A DNA stretch of 64,000 nucleotides from Mesorhizobium sp. (GCA_004017275.1 SAKE01000002.1:392757-456756); one strand, 5' to 3'; positions 8,686-17,560 are shown, counted from the stretch's first letter. Numbers and translations: made by a program. The notes: generated by a model from the sequence alone, not told the origin.

Positions 8686-9011
8686 TTCGATTGTTCCGTT
8701 CCTTGGGTCATGGTGTTTTGGGCTCCAGGAACGGCCTACAATCTCAACTTAAGTTGAGGTCAAGTGGGATTTTTCGATTGACTTGTAGAAGGGCTCCGAC
8801 GGCGACGCTGCCGATCTCCCCCTCGTGGGGGAGATCGGCAGGACAGAGGGGGCGTGAAGGATCGCCAACTTTCGGATGTTTTCAGCCAACTTTCGGATGT
8901 CTTCAAAAGAATAGCGGCGCCTGCACGGAAAGAACCCGGAGATGACAGCGGGACAGCGCCCCCCTCTGCCCTGCCGGGCATCTCCCAAGGGGGAGATTGG
9001 CACTGCATCGC
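8686..9011. repeat. Gap holding palindromic repeat element, copy 2 (about 8806-9002)
   Basis: This 326-bp gap contains no gene. Its right part is a copy of the dispersed element: left arm GATCTCCCCCTCGTGGGGGAG at 8813-8833 followed by GGACAGAGGGGGCG, right arm GCGCCCCCCTCTG and GCATCTCCCAAGGGGGAG. Its loop carries a 16-bp direct repeat, GCCAACTTTCGGATGT, at 8864-8879 and 8885-8900 (21-bp period). The left part (8686-8805) should hold the promoter of the ABM gene; I see no distinct motif there. Confidence 0.75.
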
Positions 9012-10892
9012 CTATGACACCTCGGACGTCCGCCGGCGAACGACGACGCCAAGCTCGTCGCCCTCGCGCGCGATGCGCAGCCGTTCCTCTGCCTCGGTCG
9101 CCTCGCGCTGGCGGTCCCACATCGAAGCGTAGAGGCCGTGCTTGCGCATCAGTTCGGCGTGGGTGCCGCGCTCGGCGATCTGGCCGTCCTGCAGTACGAT
9201 GATCTCATCGGCGGTGATCACCGTCGACAAGCGGTGGGCGATGACGATGGTGGTGCGGCCGCGGCTGACCAGATCGAGCGCGGCCTGGATCTCCTGTTCT
9301 GTGTGGCTGTCGAGCGCCGAGGTCGCTTCGTCGAGCATCAGAATCGGCGGCGCCTTCAGGATGGTGCGGGCGATCGCAACGCGCTGCTTCTCGCCGCCCG
9401 AAAGTTTTAGCCCGCGTTCGCCGACCATCGACTTGTAGCCGTCGGGCAGCCGCTCGATGAACGGCCCGATCTGGGCGAGTTCGGCAGCCTTGCGCATATC
9501 CTCCTCGCTGGCGCCGATGCGGCCATAGCGGATGTTGTAGGCAATGGTGTCGTTGAACAGAACGGTGTCCTGCGGCACCATGCCGATCGCCCCGCGCAGG
9601 CTCTCCTGCGTAACGTCCTTGATATCCTGGCCGTCGATCAACACCTGACCACCCTGGACGTCGTAGAAGCGGAACAGAAGCCGCGAGACGGTCGACTTGC
9701 CGGCACCCGAAGGCCCGACAATGGCGACAGTCTTGCCGGCCGGCACCTCGAAGCTGATGCCCTTCAGGATCTTGCGGTTCGGGTCATAGGAGAAATGCAC
9801 ATCGCGGAACTCGACCTTGCCGGCACTGACCGCGAGCGGCCTGGCATCCGGCTTGTCGACGATCTCCTGCGGCACATCCAAAAGGTCGAACATCTGCTCG
9901 ATGTCGGTCAGCCCCTGGCGGATTTCGCGGTAGATGAAGCCGATGAAATTGAGCGGCACCGACAGCTGCATCAGCATGGCGTTGATGAAGACGAAGTCGC
10001 CGACCGTCTGCGTGCCGGCCTGCACTTCCAGCGCCGACATGCACATGACGATGACAGTGCCTAGGCCGAAGATGATGCCCTGGCCGAAATTCAGCCAGCC
10101 AAGCGAGGTCCAGATGCGCGTCGCCGATATCTCATAGCGCGCCATGGAGCGGTCGAAGCGCTCGGCTTCCATGCTTTCGTTGTTGAAATACTTGACCGTC
10201 TCGTAATTGAGCAGCGAGTCGATCGCCTTGGTGTTGGCGTCGGTGTCGCTGTCGTTCATGTCGCGGCGGATCGAAATGCGCCAATCGCTCGCCCGCACCG
10301 TGAACCAGACATAGACCCAGACCGTGACCGCGACGACGACCACGTATTTCCAGCCATAGGTATAGGCGAAGATGCCGGTGGTCAGCGCGAATTCGAGAAT
10401 GGTCGGCGCCGTGTTGAGCATGATGAAGCGCACGATCGTTTCGATGCCCTTGGTGCCGCGCTCGATGATGCGCGACAGGCCGCCGGTGCGACGCTCCAAG
10501 TGAAAGCGCAGCGACAGTTGGTGCATGTGGACGAAGGTGCGGAAGGCGAGCTGTCGCACCGCGTATTGGCCAACGCGGGCAAACAGCGCATCGCGCAGCT
10601 GATTGAAACCCAGCTGCACCAGGCGCACCACATTGTAAGCAACGACCAGCATGACGGGCGCCAGCAGAATACTCGGCAGCGGCGGCACCGATTTAGAGTC
10701 GCCGGCCAGCGCGTCGGTCGCCCATTTGAAGAAATAGGGACCGGCGACCAGCGTCAGCTTGGCGACGACCAGCAGAAGCGTCGCCCAGGTGACCCGCGCT
10801 CTCAGATCGGCGCGGTCCGCCGGCCACATGTACGGCCACAGGTTGAGCAGCGTCTTGAAGGTCGAGGAGTCGGAGACGGTTTTCCCGGCCAT
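9012..10892 (-). CDS. Atm1-type ABC exporter (permease fused to ATPase)
   Basis: The 626-residue half-transporter has an N-terminal six-helix membrane domain (about 20-330) and an ATPase domain with Walker A GPSGAGKST, signature LSGGEKQR, Walker B ILMLDEATSALD and the switch histidine in IAHRLST. The Atm1/ABCB7-like pattern is clear from the RTGGLSRIIERGTKGIE and NYETVKYFNNE stretches. Members work as dimers in the inner membrane and export glutathione-linked metal or persulfide species. The ATG is preceded by AAGAAGGA. It follows an ArsR regulator by 21 bp in one operon, which suggests induction by metal or thiol stress. Confidence 0.9.
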   Translation of the reverse strand: MAGKTVSDSSTFKTLLNLWPYMWPADRADLRARVTWATLLLVVAKLTLVAGPYFFKWATDALAGDSKSVPPLPSILLAPVMLVVAYNVVRLVQLGFNQLRDALFARVGQYAVRQLAFRTFVHMHQLSLRFHLERRTGGLSRIIERGTKGIETIVRFIMLNTAPTILEFALTTGIFAYTYGWKYVVVVAVTVWVYVWFTVRASDWRISIRRDMNDSDTDANTKAIDSLLNYETVKYFNNESMEAERFDRSMARYEISATRIWTSLGWLNFGQGIIFGLGTVIVMCMSALEVQAGTQTVGDFVFINAMLMQLSVPLNFIGFIYREIRQGLTDIEQMFDLLDVPQEIVDKPDARPLAVSAGKVEFRDVHFSYDPNRKILKGISFEVPAGKTVAIVGPSGAGKSTVSRLLFRFYDVQGGQVLIDGQDIKDVTQESLRGAIGMVPQDTVLFNDTIAYNIRYGRIGASEEDMRKAAELAQIGPFIERLPDGYKSMVGERGLKLSGGEKQRVAIARTILKAPPILMLDEATSALDSHTEQEIQAALDLVSRGRTTIVIAHRLSTVITADEIIVLQDGQIAERGTHAELMRKHGLYASMWDRQREATEAEERLRIAREGDELGVVVRRRTSEVS

Positions 10893-10913
10893 TTTTTATT
10901 CCTTCTTCTTATT

Positions 10914-11246
10914 TCAGCGACCGGAGCAGCAGGAATCGACGAGCGCGGCCAGCGACGCCGAGACATCGGCCAGCGCGGCGTGGTCGATCGCGTAGCGCGA
11001 GCGCTGGCGATCGGGCTCGAAGCGGACCAGCCCGGCTTCGACCAGTATCTTCAAATGCTGCGACACGGTGGACTGTGCCAGATCGAAACGATCGACGACT
11101 TCGCGGCAGCAGCAGGAGTTGCTGGCCGACAGATGTTTCAGGATTTCAATCCGTGCCGGGTGCGAAAGCGCCGCAAGTCGGGCGGCGACGGCACGGCTGT
11201 CCGGGCTGCAGCCGGGTGCGTTTGTTTCCATGAGGGATTCTGTCAT
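10914..11246 (-). CDS. ArsR-family regulator with cysteine clusters
   Basis: The 110-residue protein has the ArsR winged-helix fold (LSHPARIEILKHL, then STVSQHLKILVEAGLV). It carries a Cys-Cys-Cys triplet at about residues 45-47, where classic ArsR metal sensors have ELCVC, plus Cys13 and a C-terminal Cys-Cys pair. Such cysteines bind soft metals or sense oxidised sulfur and release the repressor from DNA. It is the first gene of a two-gene operon with the Atm1-type exporter, so it probably represses both. An internal ATG at 11231 is an alternative start. Confidence 0.87.
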   Translation of the reverse strand: MTESLMETNAPGCSPDSRAVAARLAALSHPARIEILKHLSASNSCCCREVVDRFDLAQSTVSQHLKILVEAGLVRFEPDRQRSRYAIDHAALADVSASLAALVDSCCSGR

Positions 11247-11307
11247 CGTTCATCGGCGATAGACGATGAGCGTGCACGGGGCAAGCTAACCCGATGGGTA
11301 GAGCACC

Positions 11308-11465
11308 TAATCTCCTCCTTTGAGGGGGAGAGGTCGCCGAAGGTGACAGAGGGGGTCGGTACGTCCTGACGCGACGTTGTTTGGAGAAAAGAGAAGGTCG
11401 GCGCTTCACGCGCGACGACCCCCTCTGCCCTGCCGGGCATCTCCCCCTCAAGGAGGGAGATCGGC
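11308..11465. repeat. Palindromic repeat element, copy 3
   Basis: About 155 bp between the LysM gene (ends 11478) and the ArsR gene repeat the dispersed element in the same orientation as copy 1. The left arm has TCTCCTCCTTTGAGGGGGAGA and GACAGAGGGGGTCGG. The right arm has GCGACGACCCCCTCTGCC and ATCTCCCCCTCAAGGAGGG. The loop shares the GCGCTTCACGCG segment with copy 1, so copies 1 and 3 form one subtype. Confidence 0.8.
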
Positions 11466-11477
11466 CAATCGCCGACG

Positions 11478-13001
11478 CTACTGTGCCTTCACCGGCGCTG
11501 TTGTTGCCTGCTCGCCCATCGCCTTGAGGTCGGCGTCTTCGCCTTCCTTCGACTTTTCCGGGACCTTGAACACCTGTCCCGGCCAGATACGGTCGGGGTT
11601 GCTGATCTGGTCCTGGTTGGCGAGGTAGATGGTCGAATAGCGCACGCCATGACCGTAGACGCGCCGTGAAATCCGCCACAGCGTGTCGTTGCGGCGGATG
11701 ACGACGGCACCGTCGGCATGTTCGAGCTTGGGCGCCACGGTCTCGGGCACATCGCTCGGCGGCGTCGCTGCCGCCACATCGGCTGGAGTCTCGGTAGCGG
11801 GAGCGGGTGTCGTGGCCGGAGCCGTTCCGGCAGGTGCGGCGGCCACGGCCGGAGCCTCGGCAGCCGGGGGAGCTTCGGCGGCGGCAGGCGCGCCAGGCTT
11901 AGGCTCAGCGGGCTTCGGCTCCGCAGGCGCCGGCTTCGAGGGCGCCACGGCGGCGATCGCCTCGCCCGGCTCGCGCTCGAACGGAACGGCGGCGCGGGCC
12001 ACCACCGTCACGCCGTCGGCATCGAGGCCGTCGACATGGATGGTGTAGCTGCCGACCGGAATGTCGCGTGTCGTCTCGACCAGGAAATGGCCATCCGGCG
12101 ACGTTTGCGCGTCCCCGAGCAAAATATCGTTGGCATAGGCACGCACCTTGCGGCCGGCATCGGCGAGGCCGGCGACAAAGATCTTGTTGCCATCGATCTC
12201 GACTGCCTCGACGACGATCTTTGGTTCGGCCACGGCAGCGACGGGCGGCGTTGCCGGCTCCGCTGGAGCGGGTGCTGCTTCGACCACGGCCGGCGCTGGA
12301 GCAGCGGTTGCAGGCGCTTCGGCTGCAGGCGCGCCCGGCGCGGCAGCCTGGTCGCCGGCAGCCGGAGCGGCAGCGGGCTTTGCCTCGGGCGCGGGAACGG
12401 TGAGCAGTTCGGCCGGCTTGCCCGGCTCCTCGACCATGGCCAGCACCTGGCCGGCCGCATCCTTGGGAACCGAAACGACGGCGGTCTGCACCGAGGGCGT
12501 TACGACATCTCCGGTGGTCGCGCGCAGGGCAATTGTGTAGTCGCCAGGCTTCAGCGGATCATCGAGAATGATAACGAAGGCGCCATCGGGGCCAGCGACC
12601 GTCGATCCAAGCAGCGTCGAGCCGTTGAGAATTTCGACCTTCGCGTTGGGCGCCGCGTTGCCGGCAATGACGATCGAGCCATTGCTCTCGACGCGCACGA
12701 CATCGAAGGACGGTGCGACTGGACCGGCCGCAGCCGGCACCGCTGCATCGGCAGCCGGTGCGGCCGGTGCCGTTGCCTGCGGCACCGCAGCGGGAGCGGC
12801 CGGGACCTCCGCGGGGGGCAGCCGCGCTTCCGTGCCGGGATCAGCCGGTTTCGGCGCCGCGGGCGGCGTCAGAGCCGCCACTTGCGCCGGCGGCGTGGGA
12901 TTGAGATACGGGTCGAGCGCGCCCGATACATAGGCGGTTCCCGCGGCCGCAACGGTCCCACCCGCTGCGAACAGGAACGCCTTCAATGGATTAATTGCCA
13001 T
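11478..13001 (-). CDS. LysM-domain protein with Ala/Pro-rich linkers and Ig-like repeats
   Basis: The 507-residue protein begins with a membrane or signal segment (about 8-30), followed by long Ala/Pro-rich stretches that separate two Ig-like beta segments (about 105-190 and 265-345). It ends in one LysM domain (about 430-485, NDTLWRISRR ... NPDRIWPGQVFKVP). LysM binds N-acetylglucosamine-containing glycans such as peptidoglycan, so the protein is probably anchored at the inner membrane and reaches into the periplasm. The extreme composition makes a large false ORF on the other strand. It is divergent from the LOG gene; function beyond glycan binding is unknown. Confidence 0.8.
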   Translation of the reverse strand: MAINPLKAFLFAAGGTVAAAGTAYVSGALDPYLNPTPPAQVAALTPPAAPKPADPGTEARLPPAEVPAAPAAVPQATAPAAPAADAAVPAAAGPVAPSFDVVRVESNGSIVIAGNAAPNAKVEILNGSTLLGSTVAGPDGAFVIILDDPLKPGDYTIALRATTGDVVTPSVQTAVVSVPKDAAGQVLAMVEEPGKPAELLTVPAPEAKPAAAPAAGDQAAAPGAPAAEAPATAAPAPAVVEAAPAPAEPATPPVAAVAEPKIVVEAVEIDGNKIFVAGLADAGRKVRAYANDILLGDAQTSPDGHFLVETTRDIPVGSYTIHVDGLDADGVTVVARAAVPFEREPGEAIAAVAPSKPAPAEPKPAEPKPGAPAAAEAPPAAEAPAVAAAPAGTAPATTPAPATETPADVAAATPPSDVPETVAPKLEHADGAVVIRRNDTLWRISRRVYGHGVRYSTIYLANQDQISNPDRIWPGQVFKVPEKSKEGEDADLKAMGEQATTAPVKAQ

Positions 13002-13126
13002 ATTTCCCTACCCCTTAGCCACCTAACGCCGGTCTAGCCTGTTTTACCAATACCGACAAGAAAAAGCCCATGCTGTTAACCCTTGGGGCTTGACCGCGCT
13101 TTCAGACCCAATCACCAATCATCGGC

Positions 13127-13738
13127 ATGAACACGATTCGATCCGTCTGCGTCTATTGCGGCTCGTCTCCGGGCCGCGATGAAATCTATATCAAGGCCGG
13201 ACACCTGCTCGGGCGCTCAATTGCCAAAGCGGGCCTGCGGCTGATTTACGGCGGTGGCACCAAAGGCATTATGGGCGCCGTCGCCGAAGGCGCGCTCAAG
13301 GCCGGCGGCAAGGTTACGGGCATCATTCCGCGCTTCCTGATCAACAAGGAAGCGACCGAAACCGCGCTTGGCCGGCTCGACGAACTCTTGATCACCGACA
13401 ATATGCACGAGCGCAAACACAAGATGTTCGAGAAATCCGACGCCTTTGTGGCGCTGCCGGGCGGCATCGGCACGGTCGAGGAGATCGTCGAGGTCATGAC
13501 CTGGGCGCAGCTCGGCCATCACCGCAAGCCGATCGTCTTCGGCAATGTTGGCAAATTCTGGGATCCGATGCTGGCGTTGCTCGATCACATGGCCACCGAA
13601 GGCTTCATCCACACCGCGCAAAGGGTCAAGCCGCTGGTGGTCGACGACCCCGAAGCGATCGTCGCCGCCATCATGGTGGCTGGATCCTCCGTCGACGCCC
13701 CGACCGAGGGCGTGCAGTCGGTCATCGACAAGCTCTAA
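13127..13738 (+). CDS. LOG-family protein (TIGR00730), cytokinin riboside monophosphate phosphoribohydrolase-like
   Basis: The 203-residue Rossmann-like protein carries the LOG signature PGGIGTVEE together with VCVYCGSS near the N-terminus and YGGGTKGIMG. The family hydrolyses nucleoside 5'-monophosphates to free base and ribose phosphate; in plant-associated bacteria it can release active cytokinins. Length is typical. The gene is monocistronic: upstream lies the divergent LysM gene, and six bases after its stop a mirrored tandem-repeat hairpin begins. Confidence 0.88.
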   Translation: MNTIRSVCVYCGSSPGRDEIYIKAGHLLGRSIAKAGLRLIYGGGTKGIMGAVAEGALKAGGKVTGIIPRFLINKEATETALGRLDELLITDNMHERKHKMFEKSDAFVALPGGIGTVEEIVEVMTWAQLGHHRKPIVFGNVGKFWDPMLALLDHMATEGFIHTAQRVKPLVVDDPEAIVAAIMVAGSSVDAPTEGVQSVIDKL

Positions 13739-13743
13739 GGAGA

Positions 13744-13857
13744 GTAAGGCAGTAGGGCAGTAAGGCAATATGTGACAACATGTGAATTGCCTGGAGGTGT
13801 CTGCCCTACTGCCCTACTGCCCTACTGCCCTACTGCCCTACTGCCCTACTGCCCTAC
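13744..13857. repeat. Mirrored tandem 8-mer array
   Basis: Three imperfect copies of GTAGGGCA (13744-13767; the first and third read GTAAGGCA) are followed after 34 bp by seven perfect copies of its reverse complement TGCCCTAC (13802-13857). A transcript running out of the LOG gene could fold the two arrays into a long hairpin in several registers. The design matches the array at 51533-51651, although the unit differs. Confidence 0.9.
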
Positions 13858-13899
13858 TCACTTCCCCGGCCGCTTCCCGCAAACCGTCGATCACCGGCG

Positions 13900-14085
13900 G
13901 TACGCAGGCTGCGCCAGGTCTGGAACCGAGGCGACATCCCGGGCAGCGGTATAATGTTCGAGGCAGCTGATGACGCAGAGGTTCGCGACCATCTCGCCAC
14001 CGTGCCACTGGTCAAGGCCGGCATGATGGACATTGCCGCAATCGTGCCGCTCAGGCCCTATCCCGGCTTCGGCCCGAAGCATTGA
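13900..14085 (+). pseudogene. 3' remnant of a small dimeric alpha-beta barrel protein (muconolactone isomerase/YCII-like)
   Basis: An open frame ending at TGA 14083-14085 reads RQVWNRGDIPGSGIMFEA, then VRDHLATVPLVKAGM and AIVPLRPYPGFGPK. This resembles the C-terminal half of muconolactone-isomerase/YCII-like proteins (pattern R-x-I-x-RGD-x-PG ... LPLV-x-AG ... PL-x-P-x-GF). The N-terminal half is missing: upstream in frame there is only low-complexity DNA next to the tandem array. The family call is from remembered pattern, not from a search. A short ATG at 13954 could still give a 43-residue peptide. Confidence 0.5.
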
Positions 14086-14262
14086 CACGGCACAATCCGG
14101 GGTGGCGAAGGCGTCACCTCCGCATTGCCACGGCTGATCGACAGACTGTGATCGACTGTCAAGAAACCGTCACACGAAACCGGGTTCGCTCGTGCTAGAC
14201 ATCGAAGGTCTGGCGGCCATCAAACGGCGCCATGTTCGAAACCTCCATCTGGCACGACGTCC

Positions 14263-15261
14263 ATGGATATCGCTCTCGCCCCGGAAGGCACCGATCTGTC
14301 GCCTTACCTGCCCGACGAGCACGGGTTGTTCTTCATCTACCATTTCACGGCTGATGGCCTGCGAACCAGGGACCCGGCACAGGCGTGCTGGACCTGGCGC
14401 AGCTATCAGATCACCGACCTGCATGCACGCCAGGAGATCGGCGCCGAGACGGCTTTGCCGAGGCCAGTGCGCGACGCCTTTCTTGCCCCCAGCCAAGGCT
14501 GCCACATCGACTTCGAGGATGGCTGGCTCTATGGTGATCTGCCTGATCTCAGACACAACTTTTCGGAGGCGCGCGGGCTTGTCCATTTCCGCTTCGCCTT
14601 CAACGACGCGGTGCTGATCGGTGCGCGCAAGCAGCCGCTGGAATCGGTCGATGCCATTCGCAAGGCGGTGGAGAATGGATCGCGGAAATTCCGCTCGCCG
14701 GCGGAACTGATCGAGGCGGTTACGGGCCAGTCGCTCGACGGCATGGCGGTCGAACTCGGCAAGCTGGGCGACACGCTCGACGGCATCGAGGATCGCGTCG
14801 TGCGCGATGCATGGCACAATGAACGACAAGCGCTGGTCGAGGCGCGCCGGCAATTGGTGGTGATCCATCGGCAGATGGCGACAATCACCAATCTATTCCG
14901 GCATCTCGATCATTCGCATCGCAACGAGCTGCCTGACCCAATCAACGACATGGCCGTCAGGCTCTCGCAACGGGCGCATACTCTCTATCATGACGGCGAG
15001 CAGTTGCAGGCGCGCACAAGGCTGCTGCAGGACGAGCTGATGGCGAAGCTGACCATGCAGTCGAACCAGCTCCTCTATGTTCTCTCTGTCATGACGGCGG
15101 TGCTGTTGCCGATGACCATAATCTCGGGCCTGTTCGGCATGAATGTCGGCGGGCTGCCGCTGGTCGATACGCCGATTGGCTTCTGGGTGGTGACTGCGGT
15201 ATCGGTGGCTATCGCGGCGGCTACCTATCTGTTCGTCAGGCGACTGGGCCGCGGATTGTAG
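14263..15261 (+). CDS. zntB: CorA/ZntB-family divalent cation transporter
   Basis: The 332-residue protein has a large N-terminal cytoplasmic domain, a long helix (about 190-265) and two C-terminal membrane segments with the CorA-family signature GMN in SGLFGMNVGGLP, ending in a basic tail. The GMN-V-GG-P loop and the overall length fit ZntB-type proteins, which move zinc across the inner membrane as pentamers; a magnesium transporter is the alternative. No regulator or partner is adjacent. The ATG at 14263 is the first in frame. Confidence 0.85.
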   Translation: MDIALAPEGTDLSPYLPDEHGLFFIYHFTADGLRTRDPAQACWTWRSYQITDLHARQEIGAETALPRPVRDAFLAPSQGCHIDFEDGWLYGDLPDLRHNFSEARGLVHFRFAFNDAVLIGARKQPLESVDAIRKAVENGSRKFRSPAELIEAVTGQSLDGMAVELGKLGDTLDGIEDRVVRDAWHNERQALVEARRQLVVIHRQMATITNLFRHLDHSHRNELPDPINDMAVRLSQRAHTLYHDGEQLQARTRLLQDELMAKLTMQSNQLLYVLSVMTAVLLPMTIISGLFGMNVGGLPLVDTPIGFWVVTAVSVAIAAATYLFVRRLGRGL

Positions 15262-15277
15262 CGCCTGCCGGCAGCTT

Positions 15278-15964
15278 TCACGCCTTGGCGCGAAGATCCT
15301 CGATGACGGTGCCGGCGGCGGCGACTTCCGCTTCGTGGCCGGGATCGCGCCAGGTCTCGGCAAGGCCCGCCGCGTACCATTCGCGCATCGCCGGCAGATC
15401 GAGCAGCTGTCCCGGATAGGCTGCAGCCGCACCCTCGAAAGCAAGCCCATAGGACTGGGCGCGAAACGCCACCGGTGCGAAGAAGGCATCGACGGCGGTG
15501 AAATGTGCGCCGGCCAGAAACGGCCCGCCGAAACGGGCAAGGCCGTCGTTCCAGAGATCGCCGAGGCGAAAAAGATCCTGCTTCAGCGCATCGGACATCG
15601 GAAACGGCTTTACGCGCAGGCCGCAACTCATCGGGCAGGCGTCGCGCAATGCGGCGAAGCTCGAATGCATCTCGGCGGCGGCCGAGCGCGCCCAGGCGCG
15701 TGCCTTGGCCTCGACAGGCCACACGCCATGGTGGCGCTCGGCGAGATATTCGGCGATGGCGAGCGAATCCCAGACCGCCCAACCGTCCTCGACCAGGCAC
15801 GGCACCCGGCCGCTGGGCGAAAACGACCGGTAGAGTTCCCAGCTTGGTCCGGTCGGGAATGGCGTCAGCCGCTCCTCGAATGGGATATCCAACTCTCGCA
15901 TGAGCACCCAGGGCCGCAGCGACCAGGAGGAATAATTCTTGTTGGCGATATGCAGCAGATACAT
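15278..15964 (-). CDS. Glutathione S-transferase family protein
   Basis: The 228-residue protein has the N-terminal thioredoxin-like domain (LHIANKNYSSWSLRPWVLMRELDIPFEE, with the catalytic serine region around SSWSLRP) and the G-site motif VPCLVEDG followed by WDSLAIAEYLAER. A helical C-terminal domain follows. Such proteins conjugate or reduce substrates using glutathione in the cytosol. It starts 9 bp after the rarD-like gene stop, so both are probably co-transcribed. Substrate unknown. Confidence 0.88.
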   Translation of the reverse strand: MYLLHIANKNYSSWSLRPWVLMRELDIPFEERLTPFPTGPSWELYRSFSPSGRVPCLVEDGWAVWDSLAIAEYLAERHHGVWPVEAKARAWARSAAAEMHSSFAALRDACPMSCGLRVKPFPMSDALKQDLFRLGDLWNDGLARFGGPFLAGAHFTAVDAFFAPVAFRAQSYGLAFEGAAAAYPGQLLDLPAMREWYAAGLAETWRDPGHEAEVAAAGTVIEDLRAKA

Positions 15965-15973
15965 AGAAACTCC

Positions 15974-16891
15974 TTATCGGGCAGAAGCCCTGCGCGCTGT
16001 CGCCAACATCGACCAGGAATAGATCGCCAGGGCCGCCCAGATCAGCGCGAACGCAACAGCCTGGGTGGTGCCGAAAGGCTCATTGAAGATTAGCACAGCG
16101 ATCAGGAACACCATGGTCGGCGCAATGTATTGCATGATGCCGATGGTGGAGAGGCGCAACAGCTTGGCGCCGAAGGCGAACAGCAGCAGCGGCACCGATG
16201 TGACCGGACCGCAGCCGATCAGCAACGCCGTATCGGCACCGCTGCTGGATATGATGTGGTCCTGTCCGGTCGCTGTGAGATAGACGATGTAGCCGAGCGC
16301 CGGCACCGACAGCAAAAGCACTTCGAGCAGGAAACCCTGGCTCGGGCCGATCGGCAGCGTCTTGCGGAAGAAGCCGTAGGCGGCGAAGGAAAAAGCCAGC
16401 GCCAGCGACACCCAGGGCAGTCTGCCGCCTTCGATGGTCAGCACGGCGACGGCGACCGCCGCCAGCACCACCGCCGCGATCTGCATCCGGTCGAGCCGCT
16501 CGCCAAGCAGCAGCGCACCGACGACGACGCTGACCAGCGGGTTGATGTAGTAGCCGAGCGCGGTTTCGACGGTGCGGTCGACGGCGATCGCCCAGACATA
16601 GATGCCCCAGTTGACCGAGATCAGCGCCGCCGTCAGCGCGGCCATGGCGATGGTGCGCGGCGAACGCAGCGCCGCCTTGAAATCCGCCGTGCGGCCGGCC
16701 CAGACCAGGACGGCGGCGGCAATCGGCACCGACCAGACGACGCGGTGGGCAATGACTTCGGCGAGCGGCAGGTGAGCGACCGCCTTCATGTAGAAGGGCA
16801 GCAACCCCCACAAGAGATAGGCGCCAAGCGCCAACAGAAAGCCGCGCCGTGCCTTCGAATCCGCGTCCAGGGCAATTGCTTCAGTGGCCAT
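15974..16891 (-). CDS. rarD: EamA-family transporter RarD
   Basis: The 305-residue protein has ten hydrophobic segments and the RarD hallmarks near the N-terminus (LLWGLLPFYMKAVAHLPLAEVIAHR) and SVNWGIYVWAIAVDRTVETALGYYINPL. RarD proteins are inner-membrane permeases first linked to chloramphenicol sensitivity; their natural substrate is not established. The gene leads a two-gene minus-strand unit with the GST. Confidence 0.88.
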   Translation of the reverse strand: MATEAIALDADSKARRGFLLALGAYLLWGLLPFYMKAVAHLPLAEVIAHRVVWSVPIAAAVLVWAGRTADFKAALRSPRTIAMAALTAALISVNWGIYVWAIAVDRTVETALGYYINPLVSVVVGALLLGERLDRMQIAAVVLAAVAVAVLTIEGGRLPWVSLALAFSFAAYGFFRKTLPIGPSQGFLLEVLLLSVPALGYIVYLTATGQDHIISSSGADTALLIGCGPVTSVPLLLFAFGAKLLRLSTIGIMQYIAPTMVFLIAVLIFNEPFGTTQAVAFALIWAALAIYSWSMLATARRASAR

Positions 16892-17020
16892 GGGCCAACG
16901 CTATGGCCCAGTCACCTTGGCAAGACCATCGCAAAGTTCTGATGGATCAATGGACTTTCGCTGATGGTTCAACTGCCACGTCCGTGATGCATTGCAAGCT
17001 TATCTGCCCGCAATACGAAC

Positions 17021-17560
17021 CTAGGGTTGAACGGGCTTCTCAATTAGTTCGAAGAAAACACGGTCGGGAGCACCTTCATCGTGACGGAAGCCCGTCAGCT
17101 CGGCCGCAAGATCAAGAGGAAGGTCAAAAACAAAATCGACTTCGGCGCCTTTGATATCTTCTTCATCCTGCTTTGAAAAACACAGCTGCTTCAACGCTTC
17201 AAAGGATGCTGGAAGATCGCCCGACGTATGCAGGTCCCTGATATTTTTGTCGCCGCCATGCCAGACTCTCCAGATGTTCCTGCCGTCGCGCCAAAGCTCG
17301 GCGCGTGCGAACATCATATGCTCTTCTATGTGGGTTATGATGACTTCACGGCCTTGCGAAATCGCGGCCAGATACTGGGAGGGCGGGTTCGGGAAACTGC
17401 AGGGTTGGAGAATGACGATCGCCCAGTGCTTTTCGTTGACATAGGCGCTTATTGGCGCGTCGAAATCTTCCGATGGATCACCGAGTTCACGCCCAAACAA
17501 AGCGGCGGCTTCCTTTGCGGCGCAATCGCGAAAGCCCAGCCAACTGATCGAGAAACTCAT
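17021..17560 (-). CDS. Conserved hypothetical protein
   Basis: I do not recognise a characterised family. The 179-residue protein starts MSFSISWLGF, is soluble and acidic, and lacks membrane or signal segments. It has an aromatic-rich middle (NIWRVWHGGDKNIRDLHTSG) and a C-terminal DEGAPDRVFFELIEK stretch. I chose the ATG at 17560, 5 bp after the cimA stop; a longer frame into cimA exists but would only translate cimA sequence. Translation is probably coupled to cimA. Confidence 0.7.
   Translation of the reverse strand: MSFSISWLGFRDCAAKEAAALFGRELGDPSEDFDAPISAYVNEKHWAIVILQPCSFPNPPSQYLAAISQGREVIITHIEEHMMFARAELWRDGRNIWRVWHGGDKNIRDLHTSGDLPASFEALKQLCFSKQDEEDIKGAEVDFVFDLPLDLAAELTGFRHDEGAPDRVFFELIEKPVQP

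Noticed and set aside
11718..13037. 439-residue plus-strand frame opposite the LysM gene
   Set aside because: It is made of Gly/Arg-rich low-complexity sequence mirrored from the Ala/Pro-rich LysM protein and has no ribosome site or domain.
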